From Neisseria sp. (GTDB lineage Bacteria > Pseudomonadota > Gammaproteobacteria > Burkholderiales > Neisseriaceae), in the NCBI RefSeq assembly GCF_030527965.1, contig NZ_JAUMZU010000020.1, positions 1-49,589 of the forward strand: a stretch of DNA of 49,589 bases, in the 5' to 3' direction. Positions 45,534-49,589 of this stretch are shown piece by piece. The stretch's first letter is position 1; each line of letters begins with the position of its first letter. A program made the position numbers and the translations under genes. The notes beneath the pieces are model-generated. The model was not told where the DNA came from, did not search any database, and saw only the letters and a list, made by a program, of their open reading frames with translations.

Positions 45534-45965
45534 TTATTTCCCCAACGCTAACACAAACACCCCCGCCGCAATCATCCCGATACCCAGCCATTCCTGCATG
45601 CTCGGCCGCTCTTTTAAAAACAACACCGCCATCAGCGCCACCAAAACCATACTGAATTTATCCACCGGCGCCACTTTCGACGCCTCGCCGATTTGCAAAG
45701 CCTTAAAATAAGCCAGCCAAGAAGCCCCCGTTGCCAAGCCCGACAAAATCAGAAACGTCCAGTTTTTTCCGCTGAAACCGCCCACATTCTGCCATTTTCC
45801 CGTATAAGTCAGAAAAAGGGCTAATGCCGCAATAATAACCAACGTGCGGATAAACGTCGCAAAATCCGAATCAACCCCTTGCAACCCCATTTTTGCAAAA
45901 ATCGCGGTCAGCGCAGCAAAAAAAGCCGACGCAAGCGCCCAATAAAACCAAGTTCCGCCCATCAT
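45534..45965 (-). CDS. Single-EamA-domain transporter (DMT superfamily)
   Basis: The 143-residue protein has five hydrophobic segments and a half-size EamA layout ([58 protein letters not shown]). Full-size family members have two such halves, so this one presumably acts as a dimer. The start at 45965 (MMGG...) lies 4 bases after AGGAGAGG. The substrate is unknown. Divergent from fhs. Confidence 0.85.
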   Translation of the reverse strand: MMGGTWFYWALASAFFAALTAIFAKMGLQGVDSDFATFIRTLVIIAALALFLTYTGKWQNVGGFSGKNWTFLILSGLATGASWLAYFKALQIGEASKVAPVDKFSMVLVALMAVLFLKERPSMQEWLGIGMIAAGVFVLALGK

Positions 45966-46027
45966 ATAGCCTCTCCTCATACAAGCATTTCCACCAGCAA
46001 ATCAGCCGCCCAAAAGATTACACCGTC

Positions 46028-46058
46028 TTTACGAAGCCAATCCAATCAAGGCTATAAT
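46028..46058 (+). promoter_or_regulatory. Possible fhs promoter
   Basis: TATAAT at 46053-46058 is a perfect -10; the best -35, TTTACG at 46028-46033, is weak with a long 19-base spacer. The start would be near 46065, about 30 bases before the fhs ATG. Confidence 0.35.
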
Positions 46059-46094
46059 AATACTTTCCCCGTCTACATGGAAACAGGAGTTATC

Positions 46095-47771
46095 ATGAGC
46101 CAAAAAACCGATGCCGAAATCGCGCGCGCAGCCGCCATCCAACCAATTCAAAACATTGCCGCCAAGCTTGGCCTCTCGTCCGACATGCTCGAGCAATACG
46201 GCAAATACAAAGCCAAAATCAACCCCGCCGAAGCCTTCACCCTTCCCCGCAAACAAGGCCGCCTGATTTTAGTAACTGCCATCAACCCCACACCCGCCGG
46301 CGAAGGCAAAACCACCGTAACCATCGGCCTTGCCGATGCCCTCAACCAAATCGGCAAGCAAGCCGTTGTTGCCCTGCGCGAGCCTTCGTTAGGGCCGGTA
46401 TTCGGCATCAAAGGCGGAGCAGCCGGCGGCGGTTACGCCCAAGTGCTGCCGATGGAAGACATCAATCTGCATTTCACCGGCGATTTTCATGCCATCGGCG
46501 CCGCCAACAACCTGCTGGCCGCCTTGCTCGACAACCATATCTACCAAGGCAACGAACTGTCCATCGACCCCAAACGCGTCTTATGGCACCGCGCCGTCGA
46601 TATGAACGACCGCCAACTACGCAACATCATCGGCGGCATGGGTAAGCCTACCGACGGCGTCATCCGCCCCGACGGTTTCGATATTACCGTTGCATCGGAA
46701 GTGATGGCTATATTCTGTCTCGCCAAAGATTTAGCCGATCTGAAAGCGCGCCTAGGAAACATTCTGGTCGCCTACACCTATCAAGGCAACCCCGTATACG
46801 CCCGCGATTTAAAAGCCCAAGGCGCCATGGCCGCACTCTTGAAAGACGCTATCAAGCCCAATCTGGTTCAAACCATCGAAGGCACGCCGGCCTTCATACA
46901 TGGCGGCCCCTTTGCCAATATCGCGCACGGCTGCAATTCCGTTACCGCCACCCGTCTCGCCGCCCATCTGGGCGATTATGCCGTAACCGAAGCAGGATTC
47001 GGTGCCGATTTAGGTGCAGAAAAATTTTGTGACATCAAATGCCGTCTGGCCGGATTAAAACCCGATGCCGCCGTGATCGTCGCTACCGTGCGCGCCCTCA
47101 AATACAACGGCGGCTCAGAACGCAACGCTTTAGCGCAAGAAAATCTGCAAGCCCTGCAACAAGGCCTGCCCAATTTATTGAAACACATTGATAACATGAA
47201 AAACGTCTTCGGCCTGCCAGTTGTGGTTACACTCAACCGCTTCGCAACCGACACCGATGTAGAGTTGTCTCTGATTCAGCGAGCCTGTGCAGAACGCGGC
47301 GTAGAAATCGCCTTAACCGAAGTATGGGAAAAAGGAGGAGCTGGTGGCAAAGACTTGGCGGAAAAAGTAGTCGCCGCCATTGAACAGCAACCCAATCGCT
47401 TCAGCTTTGCCTATGATGAGAAAGACAGCATTCCGGCCAAAATCCGAGCCATCGCACAAAAAATCTACGGCGCGGAAAACGTCGATTTCAGCGCCGAAGC
47501 CCTAGCCGAAATTGCTTCATTAGAAAAAATCGGCCTCGACCAAATGCCTGTCTGCATGGCGAAAACCCAATATTCCCTCAGCGACAACGCCAAACTGCTC
47601 GGCCACCCCAAAGGTTTCAACATCACCGTACGCGGCATCACCCTATCCGCCGGCGCCGGCTTTATCGTCGCCCTCTGCGGCAACATGATGAAAATGCCCG
47701 GCCTGCCCAAAACACCCGCAGCAGAAAAAATTGATGTAGATGATAAAGGTGTGATCAGCGGATTGTTTTGA
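46095..47771 (+). CDS. fhs: Formate--tetrahydrofolate ligase
   Basis: The 558-residue enzyme forms 10-formyl-tetrahydrofolate from formate, ATP and THF. The ATP site TPAGEGKTT is at residues 66-74, followed by [21 protein letters not shown]-like sequence, [16 protein letters not shown] and the late [14 protein letters not shown]. The start MSQKTDAEI at 46095 has CAGGAGTT upstream; a longer frame is overlapped by the EamA gene. It is one of the few single-carbon genes here. It ends at an uptake-sequence hairpin. Confidence 0.97.
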   Translation: MSQKTDAEIARAAAIQPIQNIAAKLGLSSDMLEQYGKYKAKINPAEAFTLPRKQGRLILVTAINPTPAGEGKTTVTIGLADALNQIGKQAVVALREPSLGPVFGIKGGAAGGGYAQVLPMEDINLHFTGDFHAIGAANNLLAALLDNHIYQGNELSIDPKRVLWHRAVDMNDRQLRNIIGGMGKPTDGVIRPDGFDITVASEVMAIFCLAKDLADLKARLGNILVAYTYQGNPVYARDLKAQGAMAALLKDAIKPNLVQTIEGTPAFIHGGPFANIAHGCNSVTATRLAAHLGDYAVTEAGFGADLGAEKFCDIKCRLAGLKPDAAVIVATVRALKYNGGSERNALAQENLQALQQGLPNLLKHIDNMKNVFGLPVVVTLNRFATDTDVELSLIQRACAERGVEIALTEVWEKGGAGGKDLAEKVVAAIEQQPNRFSFAYDEKDSIPAKIRAIAQKIYGAENVDFSAEALAEIASLEKIGLDQMPVCMAKTQYSLSDNAKLLGHPKGFNITVRGITLSAGAGFIVALCGNMMKMPGLPKTPAAEKIDVDDKGVISGLF

Positions 47772-47788
47772 TTAAACACACAATTATC

Positions 47789-47826
47789 AAAATGCCCGTC
47801 TGAAAATATATTCAGACAGGCATTTT
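47789..47826 (+). terminator. Uptake-sequence hairpin after fhs
   Basis: AAAATGCCCGTCTGAA pairs with TTCAGACAGGCATTTT, one arm carrying a T-to-C change (GCCCGTCTGAA). Confidence 0.8.
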
Positions 47827-47861
47827 CATCAAATCAATAAAAATCAGAATTACCATAATAA

Positions 47862-48320
47862 CTAATTTAAGCTTAATAAAGGATTACTGCAAGCAGACGA
47901 AATCAAAGTGCTATCTAAATCCGAACCGCACTCCCATGCCCCCGTGTCCAAGGAATAACGCATGCTGATTTTTTTACCTTTAATCTTATCGTTAATTCCC
48001 GAATCTTTAAACGTAACCAACAATAAACACCGCTTCGTGGCATCATCAGATGAAACGGCAATATTATCAACATAGTGCCCCGTTTTCACTTCGCTAACAA
48101 ACCACGGTGCCGTGCTACTACATTGACCAACACCTCCCGTTGACACCGCTTCTACCAACGGGGTTTTCAAACCCTTCAGCAACGATTGCCCTTCCGTTAC
48201 CTGTCCTCGCGCAGTGTAGTTACCATACATTGGTAATGCTAAAGCGGCCAAAATGCCAACTAAAGCAACTACTATCATCAATTCAACGATAGTAAAACCC
48301 CTATGAGAGAAATAAGACAT
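47862..48320 (-). CDS. Type IV pilin, second copy
   Basis: The 152-residue prepilin has a short leader MSYFSHRG and then FTIVELMIVVALVGILAALALPMYGNYTA, with Gly-1, Phe+1 and Glu+5 for PilD processing. Cysteines lie at GQCSS, KRCLL, WECGS and SSACS (two likely C-terminal disulfides). The body (KTGHYVDNI, GINDKIKGKKI) follows the same plan as the pilin upstream at 48435-48893, so the two arose by duplication. A terminator and GGGAG ribosome site precede it. It could be a minor or alternative pilin. Confidence 0.9.
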   Translation of the reverse strand: MSYFSHRGFTIVELMIVVALVGILAALALPMYGNYTARGQVTEGQSLLKGLKTPLVEAVSTGGVGQCSSTAPWFVSEVKTGHYVDNIAVSSDDATKRCLLLVTFKDSGINDKIKGKKISMRYSLDTGAWECGSDLDSTLISSACSNPLLSLN

Positions 48321-48349
48321 TAAGGACTCCCTATTAATATTTTTATAAT

Positions 48350-48375
48350 AAAAGCCCACTAAAACAGCGGGCTTT
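48350..48375 (-). terminator. Terminator between the two pilin genes
   Basis: AAAGCCCGCT and AGTGGGCTTT pair (one G-T) on the minus strand, followed by a T-rich run. It would limit read-through from pilE into the second pilin. Confidence 0.7.
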
Positions 48376-48434
48376 ATCTTTTAATATCTTTCAAGAAAGA
48401 TAAAAAACTCATTAATTTTATTAAACCTTAATTA

Positions 48435-48893
48435 TTATGCTTTCTTGCGGCATGAAGCAGGGGCAACGTTATTGTCCAAAGTAGTATCACAATCCCAAGT
48501 ACCTTTAGCTGGGGTAAAAGTCATAGTGATAGTTTGAGTAGCAACTTTGTCGTTCACACCGGCAGTAGCAGCTTTAAATTTTGCAGTTAAAGCGCAAGTT
48601 GCAGCATCGCCAGTACCATCAGCTTTTGGAGTAATAGTATCAACATATTTACCTGTTTGCACAGAGCTTTTGTACCAAGCTGCATCTGTTGAACACGCAC
48701 CAGCATTACTACTAGAAGAAATCGCCTCAATCAAAGGTGTTTTCATACCGCCAATCAGATCATAACCTTCGGTAGCTTGTGCGCGGGCAGTATAATCGCC
48801 ATACATCGGCAAAGCAATCGCAGCCAGAATACCGATAATCGCAACCACAATCATCAACTCGATCAGTGTAAAACCTTTTTGTACAGCTTTCAT
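48435..48893 (-). CDS. pilE: Type IV pilin PilE
   Basis: The 151-residue prepilin has leader MKAVQKG and mature start [22 protein letters not shown] (Phe1, Glu5), the assembly helix of type IVa pilins. The variable part has Cys pairs GACST...ATCAL and a C-terminal D-loop from WDCDTTLDN to ASCRKKA. Type IV pili mediate adhesion, twitching and DNA uptake, the last fitting the many uptake sequences here. The start at 48893 follows GGAG at 8 bases. A sigma-54 promoter candidate lies upstream. Confidence 0.92.
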   Translation of the reverse strand: MKAVQKGFTLIELMIVVAIIGILAAIALPMYGDYTARAQATEGYDLIGGMKTPLIEAISSSSNAGACSTDAAWYKSSVQTGKYVDTITPKADGTGDAATCALTAKFKAATAGVNDKVATQTITMTFTPAKGTWDCDTTLDNNVAPASCRKKA

Positions 48894-49034
48894 ATTTTCA
48901 AACTCCATATTAATTTAAGTAGTAAAATTATATCCCGCAATGTATTTGGTATATTTATTTCAAACCATAATAAAGAAGGGAACTTCATCAATTGCAACGT
49001 ATTTTTTCAAATTCGCCGCAGACATAAACTATTT

Positions 49035-49050
49035 AGCAATAGGCATGCCA
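49035..49050 (-). promoter_or_regulatory. Sigma-54 promoter of pilE
   Basis: On the minus strand TGGCATGCCTATTGCT gives GG-N10-GC with the consensus TGGCA(C/T) and TTGC(A/T) boxes. The -24/-12 elements end about 142 bases before the pilE ATG, implying a leader near 130 bases. Upstream is very AT-rich, as IHF/activator regions often are. Sigma-54 control of pilE has been reported in Neisseria elongata. Confidence 0.75.
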
Positions 49051-49435
49051 AAACTTAAAAAAATATTCATAAAAATATAACAAAATGTTTTTTAAATAAA
49101 ATTTAAGATTAAACTTAATAAAGCATGAATAGCTAAGCAATACCCTATTTAAACAAGGTGCCGTATTTTGTCAATCAATGAAGAATTTTTACATTTCTTG
49201 ACTGACATTTTTTGTCAATCCATACAAGGCACTTTACTGAACCGCCAATTTAATACCAAACAGAATCCTAAATTCTATTTTTCGGTTCATCAAGCCGGAC
49301 AGCAGGATATTCGATCATATTATTTTATGCCTTACGATACCGCCAGTTTCAATCAAACCCAGAAACAGGCCTCTAAGCCACCGTTTCTATCAGACTTACG
49401 AATTTGAAATGGCTTTTTACTCAAAACTCAGCTGA
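49051..49435. other. Region upstream of pilE without a supported gene
   Basis: AT-rich. A weak 79-codon frame (49168-49407, plus strand, TTG start, no ribosome site; YYFMPYDTASFNQ) is open but unrecognised; codon use and start are poor. Confidence 0.3.
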
Positions 49436-49552
49436 ACGCTCAAAGCCTCATCAACTTTAAATGATAAACAATTATTTAGCCCATTGCGCATCCAACAAAC
49501 GGTATTAAATCGTTTCGGTATCCTATTGCAACCGGAACCGAACTGGTTATGA
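49436..49552 (+). pseudogene. Possible murB 3' remnant
   Basis: A stop-free 38-codon frame ends LFSPLRIQQTVLNRFGILLQ then PEPNWL-stop. The pattern I-Q-x-V-x(3)-F-G-I-x-L-x-P-E-P resembles the last 25 residues of UDP-N-acetylmuramate dehydrogenase (MurB). No start or upstream MurB similarity is visible in this frame, so it would be a decayed end fragment. The match is from memory of the family pattern and is uncertain. Confidence 0.35.
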
Positions 49553-49589
49553 AAGATTCCTTAGCTGAATAGGATTCGAATGCCCGAAC

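Noticed and set aside
49560-49589. GATTCGAATGCC as part of a tRNA T-arm or attachment site
   Set aside because: The flanking bases do not form the required stem and no acceptor or anticodon arms follow.

Overview
The window is a Neisseria-type (Betaproteobacteria, Neisseriaceae) chromosome segment. The str operon, glmUS, lptD-surA, the mla operon and PilE-type pilins have neisserial sequence and order. About 45 copies of the 11-mer GCCTGTCTGAA punctuate the window, mostly as inverted pairs behind genes. The full form TGCCTGTCTGAA is the DNA uptake sequence dialect reported for the N. wadsworthii group rather than the ATGCCGTCTGAA of gonococci and meningococci. The species is not fixed by this evidence. 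No rRNA, tRNA, CRISPR array or complete insertion sequence was seen.

Layout. 1-2580: an accessory toxin/immunity-like locus, with the start of a lipase-like protein (cut by the window edge) preceded by three tandem copies of one lipoprotein gene, the third broken by a nonsense codon. 2770-4018: tag and a YgeA-type racemase. 4295-9108: the str operon rpsL-rpsG-fusA-tuf with rpsJ at its end, read leftward from a strong promoter and closed by a terminator; rplC does not follow rpsJ. 9194-21625: small lipoproteins, a TerC protein, a hydrolase lacking its nucleophile, a CPBP protease, glmU-glmS, a HAD phosphatase, gpmA and recQ.

21715-26780: an AT-rich accessory region. Its core (23155-26660, minus strand) reads as the debris of a Maf (MafA/MafB) polymorphic toxin locus: a broken mafA start joined to the middle of a mafB with an HNH toxin end and a DUF4265 immunity gene, then a PD-(D/E)xK toxin tail with its putative immunity gene, a frameshifted mafB linker, an orphan immunity gene and one more immunity-like fragment. 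None of the toxin ends keeps a secretion domain, so they look like stored cassettes.

26802-45965: core functions, mostly envelope. They comprise a lipoate-ligase-like protein, a DUF294/CBS regulator with a DnaQ-like exonuclease, surA-lptD (LPS export), divergent amgK and murJ (peptidoglycan), an NspA-like barrel protein, an antiporter, slyX, tsaC, and mlaFEDCB-mlaA (phospholipid transport). In this window MlaA lacks a lipobox cysteine.

46095-49589: fhs, then two tandem type IV pilin genes on the minus strand. The upstream pilin gene (pilE) has a near-perfect sigma-54 promoter about 140 bases before its start. Beyond it lies low-information sequence ending in what may be a murB 3' remnant.
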